A stretch of 10,844 bases of DNA from Pseudomonas sp. (GTDB taxonomy: Bacteria; Pseudomonadota; Gammaproteobacteria; Pseudomonadales; Pseudomonadaceae). Shown one piece after another: positions 1 to 6,327 of this stretch (the first letter of the stretch is position 1; each line of letters starts with the position of its first letter). The stretch is taken from contig DQGF01000358.1 in NCBI GenBank assembly GCA_003525045.1, positions 2,263 to 13,106 of the forward strand, in the 5' to 3' direction. The notes under the pieces are model-generated. The model searched no databases. It saw only the letters and a program-made list of their open reading frames with translations, and was not told the DNA's origin. The position numbers and the translations under genes were made by a program.

Positions 1-1292
1 CCAACCGCAAGTTCGTGCGCATGGCCCTCGGCGGTGTTCGCGATGAAGCGGAAATTCGGGGTCATCGCCGTACTTATATCGGTTCGATGCCAGGAAGATT
101 GATTCAAAAGATGACAAAAGTGGGCGTGCGCAACCCGCTGTTCCTGCTCGATGAAATCGACAAAATGGGCAGCGACATGCGTGGCGATCCGGCATCGGCG
201 TTGCTGGAAGTGCTCGATCCCGAGCAGAACCACAACTTCAACGATCACTATCTGGAAGTCGACTACGACCTGTCCGATGTGATGTTCCTGTGCACCTCGA
301 ACTCGATGAATATCCCGCCGGCGCTGCTGGACCGGATGGAAGTGATTCGTCTGCCGGGTTACACCGAAGACGAGAAAATCAACATCGCCGTCAAATACCT
401 TTCGCCGAAGCAGATTACGGCCAACGGCTTGAAGAAAGGCGAGCTGGAATTCGACGCCGAAGCGATTCGCGACATCATCCGCTACTACACCCGCGAAGCC
501 GGTGTACGTGGGCTGGAGCGCCAGATTGCCAAGGTTTGCCGCAAGGCGGTCAAAGAGCATGCGATGGAAAAACGCTTCTCGGTGAAGGTCACGGCCGACA
601 TGCTGGAACACTTCCTGGGCGTGCGTAAATTCCGTTACGGCCTGGCCGAATCCCAGGATCAGATCGGTCAGGTAACCGGCCTGGCGTGGACTCAAGTGGG
701 TGGCGAATTGCTGACCATCGAAGCCGCAGTCGTTCCGGGCAAGGGTCAACTGATCAAGACCGGTTCCCTGGGTGATGTGATGGTCGAATCGATCACCGCA
801 GCCCTGACCGTGGTCCGCAGCCGCGCGAAGAGCCTGGGGATCCCCCTGGACTTCCACGAGAAGCGTGACACGCACATCCACATGCCGGAAGGGGCTACCC
901 CGAAGGACGGCCCTAGCGCCGGTGTGGGCATGTGCACGGCCCTGGTATCGGCATTGACCGGCATTCCGGTACGCGCCGATGTCGCCATGACGGGTGAAAT
1001 CACCCTGCGTGGTCAGGTGCTGGCAATTGGCGGGCTGAAAGAAAAACTGCTCGCCGCTCACCGTGGCGGAATCAAGACGGTGATCATTCCCGAAGAGAAT
1101 GTCCGCGATCTGAAGGAAATTCCTGACAATATCAAAGCGGATCTTCAGATTAAACCGGTTAAATGGATTGACGAGGTCCTGCAAATTGCGCTGCAATACG
1201 CGCCGGAGCCCTTGCCTGATGTGGCTCCGGAGATAGTTGCAAAGGATGAAAAACGCGAGTCTGACTCTAAGGAAAGAATTAGCACGCATTAG
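1..1292 (+). CDS. lon: ATP-dependent protease Lon, C-terminal part (5' truncated by window)
   Basis: Lon is a cytoplasmic hexameric AAA+ serine protease that degrades misfolded and regulatory proteins. The reading frame is open from base 3, so only about 429 C-terminal residues of a roughly 800-residue protein are present; the N-terminal domain and Walker A motif lie upstream. Visible in order are the end of the AAA+ module with Walker B ([14 protein letters not shown], bases 135-176), the sensor and alpha-helical lid region, and the S16 protease domain. The catalytic dyad is intact: Ser in DGPSAG (codon 915-917) and Lys in IGGLKEK (codon 1038-1040). The protein ends with a polar, charged tail of about 30 residues after the protease domain, which is usually variable in Lon. 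Downstream hupB in the same direction matches the usual gammaproteobacterial lon-hupB-ppiD order; this is the canonical Lon rather than a stray paralogue, judged from that context. Confidence 0.97.
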   Translation, partial: NRKFVRMALGGVRDEAEIRGHRRTYIGSMPGRLIQKMTKVGVRNPLFLLDEIDKMGSDMRGDPASALLEVLDPEQNHNFNDHYLEVDYDLSDVMFLCTSNSMNIPPALLDRMEVIRLPGYTEDEKINIAVKYLSPKQITANGLKKGELEFDAEAIRDIIRYYTREAGVRGLERQIAKVCRKAVKEHAMEKRFSVKVTADMLEHFLGVRKFRYGLAESQDQIGQVTGLAWTQVGGELLTIEAAVVPGKGQLIKTGSLGDVMVESITAALTVVRSRAKSLGIPLDFHEKRDTHIHMPEGATPKDGPSAGVGMCTALVSALTGIPVRADVAMTGEITLRGQVLAIGGLKEKLLAAHRGGIKTVIIPEENVRDLKEIPDNIKADLQIKPVKWIDEVLQIALQYAPEPLPDVAPEIVAKDEKRESDSKERISTH

Positions 1293-1308
1293 TACAGCAT
1301 TTGCCTGG

Positions 1309-1337
1309 AGGGCTTGTTGACAGCTTTTTAGAGCCCT
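1309..1337. repeat. Inverted repeat around the hupB -35 box
   Basis: AGGGCT (1309-1314) and AGCCCT (1332-1337) are exact inverted copies 17 bases apart and enclose the -35 hexamer. It could be a weak stem-loop at the end of the lon transcript (there is no U-rich tail) or an operator. It may be chance. Confidence 0.35.
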
Positions 1338-1346
1338 TGTTATAAA
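1317..1346 (+). promoter_or_regulatory. Sigma70-type promoter of hupB
   Basis: A perfect -35 hexamer TTGACA (1317-1322) is separated by 18 bases from TATAAA (1341-1346), a near-consensus -10. Transcription would start near 1353 and leave a leader of about 90 bases before hupB. A second -10-like TAGAAT lies at 1405-1410 but has no convincing -35. This promoter makes hupB expression independent of lon. Confidence 0.75.
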
Positions 1347-1440
1347 GCGGCTCTTAAGTGTCTGTAGGCCATTCAGCACTCGTTTTTGCTTTCACCAAAA
1401 AACTTAGAATCATACTCAAACAGATATAAGGGGACTTAGA

Positions 1441-1713
1441 GTGAACAAGTCGGAACTGATTGATGCTATCGCTGCATCCGCTGATATCCCGAAAGCTGCT
1501 GCTGGCCGTGCGCTGGACGCTGTAATCGAATCCGTCACTGGCGCTCTCAAGGCCGGCGACTCTGTTGTTCTGGTGGGTTTCGGTACGTTCTCCGTCACCG
1601 ATCGTCCAGCACGCATTGGTCGTAACCCACAGACCGGTAAGACGCTGGAAATCGCAGCCGCCAAAAAACCAGGTTTCAAAGCCGGCAAAGCACTGAAAGA
1701 AGCTGTCAACTAA
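1441..1713 (+). CDS. hupB: Nucleoid protein HU, beta subunit
   Basis: HU is a small, abundant dimeric DNA-bending protein that shapes the nucleoid and assists replication, repair and transcription. The 90-residue product has the full family length. It begins [20 protein letters not shown], the helical dimerisation part, carries the GFGTF turn at 46-50, and has the DNA-binding arm with RNPQTG at 61-66, whose Pro63 intercalates at DNA kinks in HU proteins. The start is a GTG; AAGGGGA at 1428-1434 is a strong ribosome binding site six bases upstream, and no better start exists. It lies between lon and ppiD, as in many gammaproteobacteria, with its own strong promoter. No terminator follows directly: the first good one is at 1854-1881, so the transcript probably carries the tRNA-like element as its 3' part. 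Confidence 0.97.
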   Translation: MNKSELIDAIAASADIPKAAAGRALDAVIESVTGALKAGDSVVLVGFGTFSVTDRPARIGRNPQTGKTLEIAAAKKPGFKAGKALKEAVN

Positions 1714-1764
1714 GTTCGATTCAGATTTTTGCCTATCCGGGTCGGGGTCATGCCTGACCTGGCA

Positions 1765-1845
1765 GCGGAGCGGTACTCCAGTTGGCAAAGCGCCAAACCT
1801 GAGGCACCGAGGGTCGCACGTTCGAGCCCTCGATCCGCTCCGCCA
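1765..1845 (+). ncRNA. tRNA-like element, probably a remodelled tRNA-Asp relic or structured small RNA
   Basis: Bases 1767-1845 resemble bacterial tRNA-Asp: GGAGCGGTA at the 5' end, CAGTTGG in the D-loop position, GGGTCGC, then GTTCGAG as in a T loop, and CCGCTCC-G-CCA at the 3' end. The length is 79 instead of 77. It cannot be a working tRNA, because the D stem does not pair, the T stem (1816-1820 with 1828-1832) does not pair, and no anticodon arm with U33 forms. A different fold is well supported. The outer stem 1765-1773/1835-1843 is 9 perfect base pairs. Inside it lie one hairpin at 1776-1803 (10 pairs, one bulge and one internal AC) and another at 1808-1832 (CGAGGG with CCCTCG, plus three more pairs), giving a three-way junction. 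An intrinsic terminator follows nine bases later. I infer a structured RNA derived from a tRNA gene, possibly made from the hupB 3' region; a plain pseudogene is the alternative. Confidence 0.55.
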
Positions 1846-1853
1846 GTTACGAG

Positions 1854-1881
1854 AAGGCGCATCCTCGGATGCGCCTTTCTT
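1854..1881 (+). terminator. Intrinsic terminator after hupB and the tRNA-like element
   Basis: AAGGCGCATCC (1854-1864) pairs with GGATGCGCCTT (1867-1877) around a very small loop, followed by a T-rich tail (TTTCTT). It ends the hupB/tRNA-like transcript before ppiD, so ppiD needs its own promoter or readthrough. Confidence 0.8.
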
Positions 1882-1905
1882 CTATCCGGATTCTACCCAC
1901 GCTCC

Positions 1906-1934
1906 ACGGTTGCCTAATTTTGAAGTTCAACCGT
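1906..1934 (+). other. Stem-loop in the ppiD leader
   Basis: ACGGTTG (1906-1912) and CAACCGT (1928-1934) form a perfect 7-bp stem with a 15-base loop, ending five bases before the ppiD ribosome binding site GGGGGA (1939-1944). There is no U tail, so it is not a terminator. It may affect translation or stability of the ppiD message. No clear promoter is visible between 1882 and 1947. Confidence 0.4.
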
Positions 1935-1947
1935 TTCTGGGGGACGC

Positions 1948-3819
1948 ATGCTGCAGAATATCAGGGACAATTCACAAGGCTGGATTGCCAAGACCATTAT
2001 CGGGATCATCGTTGTATTGATGGCATTCACCGGTATCGAGGCCATTTTCCAGGCGACGACCAACAGCCAGGACGCGGCCAAGGTCAATGGTGAAGAAATC
2101 AGTCAAAGCGAGCTGAGCCAGGCGGTCGATATGCAACGCCGTCAACTCATGCAACAGCTGGGCAAGGACTTCGATGCTTCCTTGCTCGACGAAAAAATGC
2201 TGCGCGAATCGGCCCTCAAAGGCTTGATCGATCGCAAACTGCTGCTGCAAGGCGCAGAAAAATCGCACTTCGCGTTTTCCGAAGCGGCTTTGGACCAGGT
2301 GATCCTGCAAACGCCTGAATTCCAGGTGGACGGCAAGTTCAGCGCTGAGCGTTTCGACCAGGTCATTCGTCAACTCGGCTACAGCCGCATGCAATTCCGC
2401 CAGATGCTGGCTCAGGAAATGCTGATCGGTCAGCTGCGCGCCGGTCTGGCTGGCAGCGGTTTCGTCACCGATGCACAGGTGTTGGCTTTCGCCCGTCTGG
2501 AAAAACAGACTCGTGATTTCGCTTCCATGAACGTCAAGGCCGACCCGGCGGCTGTGAAGCTGACGGACGATGAGGTCAAGGCTTACTACGACGAACACGC
2601 CAAGGAATTCATGACGCCGGATCAGGTGGTCATCGATTACATCGAATTGAAGAAGTCCTCCTTCTTCGATCAGGTCAGCGTCAAGGACGAAGACCTGCAA
2701 GAGGCGTATCACAAAGAAACCGCGAACCTGTCCGAACAGCGTCGGGCCGCGCACATTCTGATCGAAGTGAACGACAAGGTGACCGAGGCGCAAGCCAAGG
2801 CGAAGATCGAAGAGGTCCAGGCACGCCTGACCAAGGGCGAGAAATTCGAGGCGCTGGCCAAGGAATTCTCCCAGGACCCGGGTTCGGCCAGTAATGGCGG
2901 TGACCTCGGTTTCGCCGGTCCTGGTGTCTACGATCCAGCGTTCGAAACAGCGTTGTATGCGTTGGCCAAGGACCAGGTTTCGGAGCCGGTGCGCACCGAC
3001 TACGGTTTCCACCTGATCAAGTTGTTGGGTGTCGAAGCACCTGAAGTGCCGACGTTCGCCAGCCTTAAAGACAAGCTGACCCGCGAGCTGAAGACCCAGC
3101 AGGTGGAGCAGCATTTCGTCGAGGCCACCAAGCAACTGGAAGACTCGTCGTTCGAAGCCTCCGATCTGGCCCAGCCGGCGCAAGACTTGAAGTTGACCGT
3201 TCACACGTCCAAGCCGTTCGGCCGTGAAGGTGGCGAAGGTGTTGCGGCCAACCGTGCCGTGGTTACTGCGGCATTCAGTCCTGAAGTGCTGGATGAGGGT
3301 GCCAACAGCACCGCCATCGAGCTCGATCCGGAAACCGTGATCGTGCTGCGCGCCAAAGAGCACCTGAAGCCTGCGCAACTGCCGCTCGAAAGCGTGGCTG
3401 CCGCGATCCGTGGGCAGTTGGCCAAGGAGCACGCCAGTGCTGCCGCCAAGACCAAGGCTGATGAGTTGATCGCCAGCCTGCGCGACGGCAAGACCCCGCT
3501 GGACCAGGCTATCGATGGCCAGAACTGGAAAGTCACCGCCGCAGCCACTCGCGCTCAGGAAGGGATCGACCCGACTGTGCTGCAAGCGCTGTTCCGCATG
3601 CCCAAACCAGCCGCGAAGGACAAACCGACCTTCAGCAGCGTGACCCTGGCCGATGGTAGCCTGGTAATCGTGCGTCTGAACGGCGTGAACGAAGCGGCGG
3701 CCCCGACCGATGAAGAGAAGGCCGAGTACCGTCGCTTCCTCGCCTCGCGCATTGGCCAGCAAGACTTTGCGGCGTTCCGCAAGCAGCTGGAAGCCGAAGC
3801 GAAGATCGAGCGGTTCTGA
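1948..3819 (+). CDS. ppiD: Peptidyl-prolyl isomerase/periplasmic folding factor PpiD (SurA N-terminal domain)
   Basis: PpiD is anchored in the inner membrane and works in the periplasm near the Sec translocon, helping newly exported and outer-membrane proteins to fold. The 623-residue product has the usual length. A short cytoplasmic N terminus precedes one membrane segment at about residues 13-34 (IAKTIIGIIVVLMAFTGI). A SurA-like chaperone region follows to about 165. A parvulin domain lies at about 266-361, beginning RRAAHILIEV and containing the typical GGDLGF and PAFE elements and the closing DYGFHLIKL. After this comes a helical C-terminal part with a second, degenerate rotamase-like segment. 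The ATG follows GGGGGA closely. Parvulin domains in PpiD proteins often have little isomerase activity, so chaperone function is the safer assignment. It sits behind hupB as in E. coli and is closed by a strong terminator. Confidence 0.95.
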   Translation: MLQNIRDNSQGWIAKTIIGIIVVLMAFTGIEAIFQATTNSQDAAKVNGEEISQSELSQAVDMQRRQLMQQLGKDFDASLLDEKMLRESALKGLIDRKLLLQGAEKSHFAFSEAALDQVILQTPEFQVDGKFSAERFDQVIRQLGYSRMQFRQMLAQEMLIGQLRAGLAGSGFVTDAQVLAFARLEKQTRDFASMNVKADPAAVKLTDDEVKAYYDEHAKEFMTPDQVVIDYIELKKSSFFDQVSVKDEDLQEAYHKETANLSEQRRAAHILIEVNDKVTEAQAKAKIEEVQARLTKGEKFEALAKEFSQDPGSASNGGDLGFAGPGVYDPAFETALYALAKDQVSEPVRTDYGFHLIKLLGVEAPEVPTFASLKDKLTRELKTQQVEQHFVEATKQLEDSSFEASDLAQPAQDLKLTVHTSKPFGREGGEGVAANRAVVTAAFSPEVLDEGANSTAIELDPETVIVLRAKEHLKPAQLPLESVAAAIRGQLAKEHASAAAKTKADELIASLRDGKTPLDQAIDGQNWKVTAAATRAQEGIDPTVLQALFRMPKPAAKDKPTFSSVTLADGSLVIVRLNGVNEAAAPTDEEKAEYRRFLASRIGQQDFAAFRKQLEAEAKIERF

Positions 3820-3849
3820 TGCCTGATTGAGTTCGGCGCGACACAAAGA

Positions 3850-3876
3850 CCCCGGCCGAAAGGCCGGGGTTTTTTT
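3850..3876 (+). terminator. Intrinsic terminator of ppiD
   Basis: CCCCGGCC (3850-3857), a GAAA tetraloop and GGCCGGGG (3862-3869) form a very stable 8-bp GC stem followed by seven T residues (3870-3876), about 30 bases after the ppiD stop. Confidence 0.93.
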
Positions 3877-3882
3877 ATAAGC

Positions 3883-3949
3883 AAAATCAAAAGATCGCAA
3901 CCTGCGGCAGCTCCTACGCCGGGCCGCGTTCGGACGATCTTTTGATTTT
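3883..3949. repeat. REP-like palindromic element downstream of ppiD
   Basis: A perfect 15-bp inverted repeat, AAAATCAAAAGATCG (3883-3897) with its complement at 3935-3949, encloses a GC-rich core containing CGGCAGCTCCTAC. This core and the AAAGATCGC flank resemble a REP type scattered through fluorescent Pseudomonas genomes (my recollection, not a search). The T run after the right arm could add bidirectional termination. The rest of the 284-base gap, 3950-4103, must contain the promoter of the next gene. The best -10 candidate is TATAAA at 3997-4002, but no good -35 accompanies it. Confidence 0.7.
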
Positions 3950-4103
3950 TTACCCTGCTTATCGGAACGCTAAAATCATCCAGCGACTTTCCTGTATATA
4001 AACGGTCAGTTGTCGTGTATCTGTTTTAAGACCCTAATCGGTACGACGCTAAGCATCGATCTGTTGCACAATACGCCCCGGACCGTTTTCTTCAGGATGT
4101 TCA

Positions 4104-4940
4104 ATGTTTAAATCAATTCCCATGCAGATAGTCGGGCTTGCGCTGATAGTGGCCGCCGCTGCCGGCTGCTCGTCGAAAAAGGCCGCCATCTATGAGCATG
4201 AGAATTTCGATGACTCCGGTACCTTTTCCCGCAATTACCCGGTGACCGATGCGCAGACCTGCGAAGCCGCCCGTCGGGCGTTGCTCAGTCAGGGCTATAT
4301 CATCACCAGCAGCGATCCAAAACTGGTCAGTGGTCACAAGAGCTTCCAGCAGACCGGCGAGACGCACATGGAGATCAGCTTCAGCGTGGTCTGCGCCGAT
4401 GACGGCACCGAGGGGCATCATGCGACCATGTTCGCCAACGCCCTGCAGGACCGCTATGCGCTGAAGAAGACCAACAACTCCGCCAGCCTCGGTGTGGGTG
4501 TGTTGGGCTCGGTATCGATGCCGATCGGCTCCTCGGACGACTCGATGGTCAAGGTCGCCAGCGAAACCGTATCGTCGCCCAAGTTCTACGAGCGTTTCTT
4601 TACCCTGGTCGAGTTGTTCCTGCCACCGGAAGCGAAGAAGGCCGCACACATCACCGAAAAGCCGAAAACTGACCTGGGTGTGCCTGAAGCCAAGGCTGCA
4701 CCGGCTCACTTGGCGCCGACGCCCGCACCGGCAGCAGCGCCTGCTCCCGCTCCGGCCGCGGAGCCTGCTCCGCAACCTGCTGCTTCGGAGCCGGTTGCAC
4801 CGCCGCCTGAAACGGCACCGATTACCCCGGCCGAGAACAGCGAACCGGCATCGTCCACCGAAACCGTCACCCCGCCGGCGGACTCGAGCCTGCCGCCACC
4901 GACCGAGCCGATTTCGGCCATGCCGGTCACCGCCCAGTAA
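4104..4940 (+). CDS. Putative lipoprotein, DUF2242-like domain with Pro/Ala-rich tail
   Basis: The function is unknown. The 278-residue product starts with a short lipoprotein-like signal: a hydrophobic stretch at about 6-20 (MQIVGLALIVAAAA) is followed by Gly21-Cys22. The -3 residue is Ala rather than the more common Leu, so the lipobox is slightly weak. Ser23 and Ser24 after the Cys contain no inner-membrane retention Asp, which suggests the outer membrane. A compact domain at about 30-175 (NYPVTDAQTCEAARRALLSQG and onward to FYERFFTLVELFLP) resembles the DUF2242 family as I remember it. It contains Cys53 and Cys97, which could form a disulfide. From about 185 to the end the sequence is low-complexity Pro/Ala/Glu/Thr, probably an unfolded spacer to the peptidoglycan or periplasm. 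The ATG at 4104 has AGGA six bases upstream; the in-frame ATG at 4122 would leave a shorter signal. It appears to be monocistronic. Confidence 0.8.
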   Translation: MFKSIPMQIVGLALIVAAAAGCSSKKAAIYEHENFDDSGTFSRNYPVTDAQTCEAARRALLSQGYIITSSDPKLVSGHKSFQQTGETHMEISFSVVCADDGTEGHHATMFANALQDRYALKKTNNSASLGVGVLGSVSMPIGSSDDSMVKVASETVSSPKFYERFFTLVELFLPPEAKKAAHITEKPKTDLGVPEAKAAPAHLAPTPAPAAAPAPAPAAEPAPQPAASEPVAPPPETAPITPAENSEPASSTETVTPPADSSLPPPTEPISAMPVTAQ

Positions 4941-4948
4941 TAATGTTA

Positions 4949-4977
4949 CGGGATCGGGGCGCATGACGCCGATCCCG
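4949..4977 (+). other. Stem-loop after the lipoprotein gene
   Basis: CGGGATCGG (4949-4957) pairs with CCGATCCCG (4969-4977), 9 bp with an 11-base loop, starting eight bases after the stop codon. No T tract follows, so it is probably a 3'-end stabiliser or part of factor-dependent termination rather than an intrinsic terminator. Confidence 0.5.
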
Positions 4978-5060
4978 CAAATGCCTGCATCATTGATCCG
5001 CGTCAACCCTGGTCGCCGTCCTGCGGCCAGTATCGAAAAAATCCTGTGATAAATTCCTGA

Positions 5061-5177
5061 TTGCCTGCTACGTTTTATCAAGTAGCCGCGTAGCGTCTTG
5101 CCTGCGTCATTTTTCTTTCACGTGGGCACTTTATGCTCAGTGCGCAGGTCACTTATTCAGGCATTTTTTTCAATAAG
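5061..5177 (+). promoter_or_regulatory. Structured leader of the acidic mini-ORF with competing stem-loops
   Basis: Several inverted repeats are packed here. GCTACG (5067-5072) can pair with CGTAGC (5089-5094) or, in part, with GTAGC (5082-5086). CCTGC (5101-5105) can pair with GCAGG (5144-5148), enclosing GCACT/AGTGC (5126-5130/5139-5143). Alternatively TGCCTG (5099-5104) can pair with CAGGCA (5158-5163), directly before seven T residues (5164-5170), which looks like a weak terminator. CTTATT/AATAAG (5152-5157/5172-5177) lies just before the ribosome binding site. TTGCCTGC occurs twice, at 5061-5068 and 5098-5105. The overlap of the second and third pairings suggests possible attenuation. 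I found no convincing promoter hexamers. Confidence 0.3.
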
Positions 5178-5193
5178 CCGTGGGAGATTCAAA

Positions 5194-5280
5194 ATGGACG
5201 AATATCAAGAAGAGCTGCTCGAATATCAGGCGTTCGAACTCGACCCGCTGGAACCAGCGGAAGACGCTACCGAGCTGTAG
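5194..5280 (+). CDS. Very acidic 28-residue small protein, unknown function
   Basis: The ORF has ATG at 5194 and TAG at 5278-5280, with a good ribosome binding site GGGAGA at 5182-5187, six bases upstream. The product starts MDEYQEELLEYQ and ends AEDATEL. Eleven of 28 residues are Asp or Glu, and there is no Lys, Arg, His or Cys, so it would be strongly anionic and soluble. The N-terminal half could form an amphipathic helix (Leu8, Leu9, Tyr11, Phe14, Leu16). The frame is open further upstream to an ATG at 5098, but that extension is basic and hydrophobic, lacks a ribosome binding site and runs through the structured leader, so I prefer the short form. Its stop is three bases from the end of the convergent AraC-family gene. 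I do not recognise a family. It could be a small regulatory protein, but it may not be translated at all. Confidence 0.5.
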   Translation: MDEYQEELLEYQAFELDPLEPAEDATEL

Positions 5281-5283
5281 GCG

Positions 5284-6324
5284 TCAGGCGGATTGGCGAT
5301 GGCTGCGGCGAAACTCGCCGGGTGTCTGGCCATTCCAGCGTTTGAAGGCCCGTTGAAAGGCTTCGGCTGAGGCAAAGCCCAGCAAGTAGGCGATTTCTCC
5401 GAACGCCAGTTCGGTATCGCGGATGTAGGTCATGGCCAGGTCACGGCGCGTGTCGTTGAGAATCGCGCGAAATTGCGTGCCTTCCTCGGTCAGTTTGCGG
5501 CGCAAGGTCCAGGTCGGCAGCTTCAGGCGTGCCGCCACTTCTTCCAGGTCGGGTTCCCGGCCACCATTGAGCAACGGCCCCAGCAACTGAGTGATGCGTT
5601 CACGCAGGCTGCGGGTGCGTGTCAATTGCTCCAGTTCCCGTTCGCACAGTTGCAGCAAGTGCCGCCAGGTGCTTGGGCAGTGCAGCGGATTGCGCTGGGC
5701 GAGACTGGCCAGGCTCAGGCGCAGTTGATTCTGTTCGGCACCGAACTGGATCGGGCAGTCGCCCAGCATGGCGTAAGCCTCACGGTAATCCGGCGCTTGG
5801 AACTCGATCTCGATGCGTTCGGCCCGTAGCGGGGCAGGGCTGACGCTGGACAGTTGCTGCAACCAGCCGGCGAGGATCGAATCCACCACAAAGCGGTTGT
5901 AGGCGTTGTAAGGGCTGATGGAATAAAACCGCAGCCAGGCGCCCTGGGCATCCTCGTGAAAACTTGATTGGCCGCGATAGTTGGAGCCGTACAAGGCTTC
6001 GAAACGAATCAGGCAGCGCGCCGCTTCTCGCACCGTCGGCGCCTGGGCGGCGGTGACCCCGGCCAGGCCGGCCTGGCTCAGGCGACTGAGCTGACCCATG
6101 CGCAAACCCAATGCCGGGTCGCCGGTCAGTTGTATGGCACTGTGGCCCAGGCGCATGTAGCGCGGGATCGAGAGCCGGGCGCCCGCTTCGCTCAGGCGAG
6201 CCGCGTCGAGGCCATATTGCTCAAGCAGCGGCAGCGGGTCTGCACCGTGGCTGCGCACGGCGTCGGCCAGGCTATGCACAAAGCCCACCGACAGATCGCC
6301 CAGGCGCATAGGCAAGGGTTTCAT
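5284..6324 (-). CDS. AraC-family transcriptional regulator (arabinose-binding-domain type)
   Basis: The 346-residue protein has the layout of AraC regulators whose N-terminal part belongs to the Arabinose_bd group. A ligand-sensing region lies at about 20-205, and a C-terminal DNA-binding domain with two helix-turn-helix motifs at about 240-341. The second motif is the more diagnostic: FGEIAYLLGFASAEAFQRAF, then KRWNGQTPGEFRR, the family signature. The ATG at 6324 lies three bases after the TAA of the nitrilase-like gene and has no clear ribosome binding site, so translational coupling is likely. The operon and the adjacent divergent fadH suggest a regulator of local genes, perhaps answering to a fatty acid or related metabolite; this is inference. 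From memory, P. aeruginosa has a similar cluster of AraC-type gene, hypothetical gene and fadH1 around PA3092-PA3094. The gene ends tail to tail with the acidic mini-ORF without any visible terminator between them. Confidence 0.9.
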   Translation of the reverse strand: MKPLPMRLGDLSVGFVHSLADAVRSHGADPLPLLEQYGLDAARLSEAGARLSIPRYMRLGHSAIQLTGDPALGLRMGQLSRLSQAGLAGVTAAQAPTVREAARCLIRFEALYGSNYRGQSSFHEDAQGAWLRFYSISPYNAYNRFVVDSILAGWLQQLSSVSPAPLRAERIEIEFQAPDYREAYAMLGDCPIQFGAEQNQLRLSLASLAQRNPLHCPSTWRHLLQLCERELEQLTRTRSLRERITQLLGPLLNGGREPDLEEVAARLKLPTWTLRRKLTEEGTQFRAILNDTRRDLAMTYIRDTELAFGEIAYLLGFASAEAFQRAFKRWNGQTPGEFRRSHRQSA

Positions 6325-6327
6325 GGT

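Noticed and set aside
1767..1845. A functional tRNA-Asp or other tRNA gene
   Set aside because: D stem and T stem do not pair, the length is two bases over, and no anticodon arm with a 7-base loop and U33 forms; attempts with GAG or TGA as anticodon give unpaired stems.
1729..1917. A 62-codon ORF after hupB
   Set aside because: It runs through the tRNA-like structure and the terminator, and has no ribosome binding site.
1972..3900. A 642-codon open frame antisense to ppiD
   Set aside because: It lies opposite a well-supported ppiD, has no recognisable domain and reflects the GC-rich codon pattern of the real gene.
3992..4009. LexA (SOS) box CTGTATATAAACGGTCAG upstream of the lipoprotein gene
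   Set aside because: The CTG and CAG half-sites are 12 bases apart rather than the required 10, so it does not fit the consensus.
5124..5136. Sigma54 promoter (GGGCAC...TGC) before the mini-ORF
   Set aside because: The GG and GC elements are 8-9 bases apart instead of 10.
5098..5193. N-terminal extension of the acidic mini-ORF starting at 5098
   Set aside because: There is no ribosome binding site, the composition is basic and hydrophobic unlike the rest, and it overlaps the structured leader.
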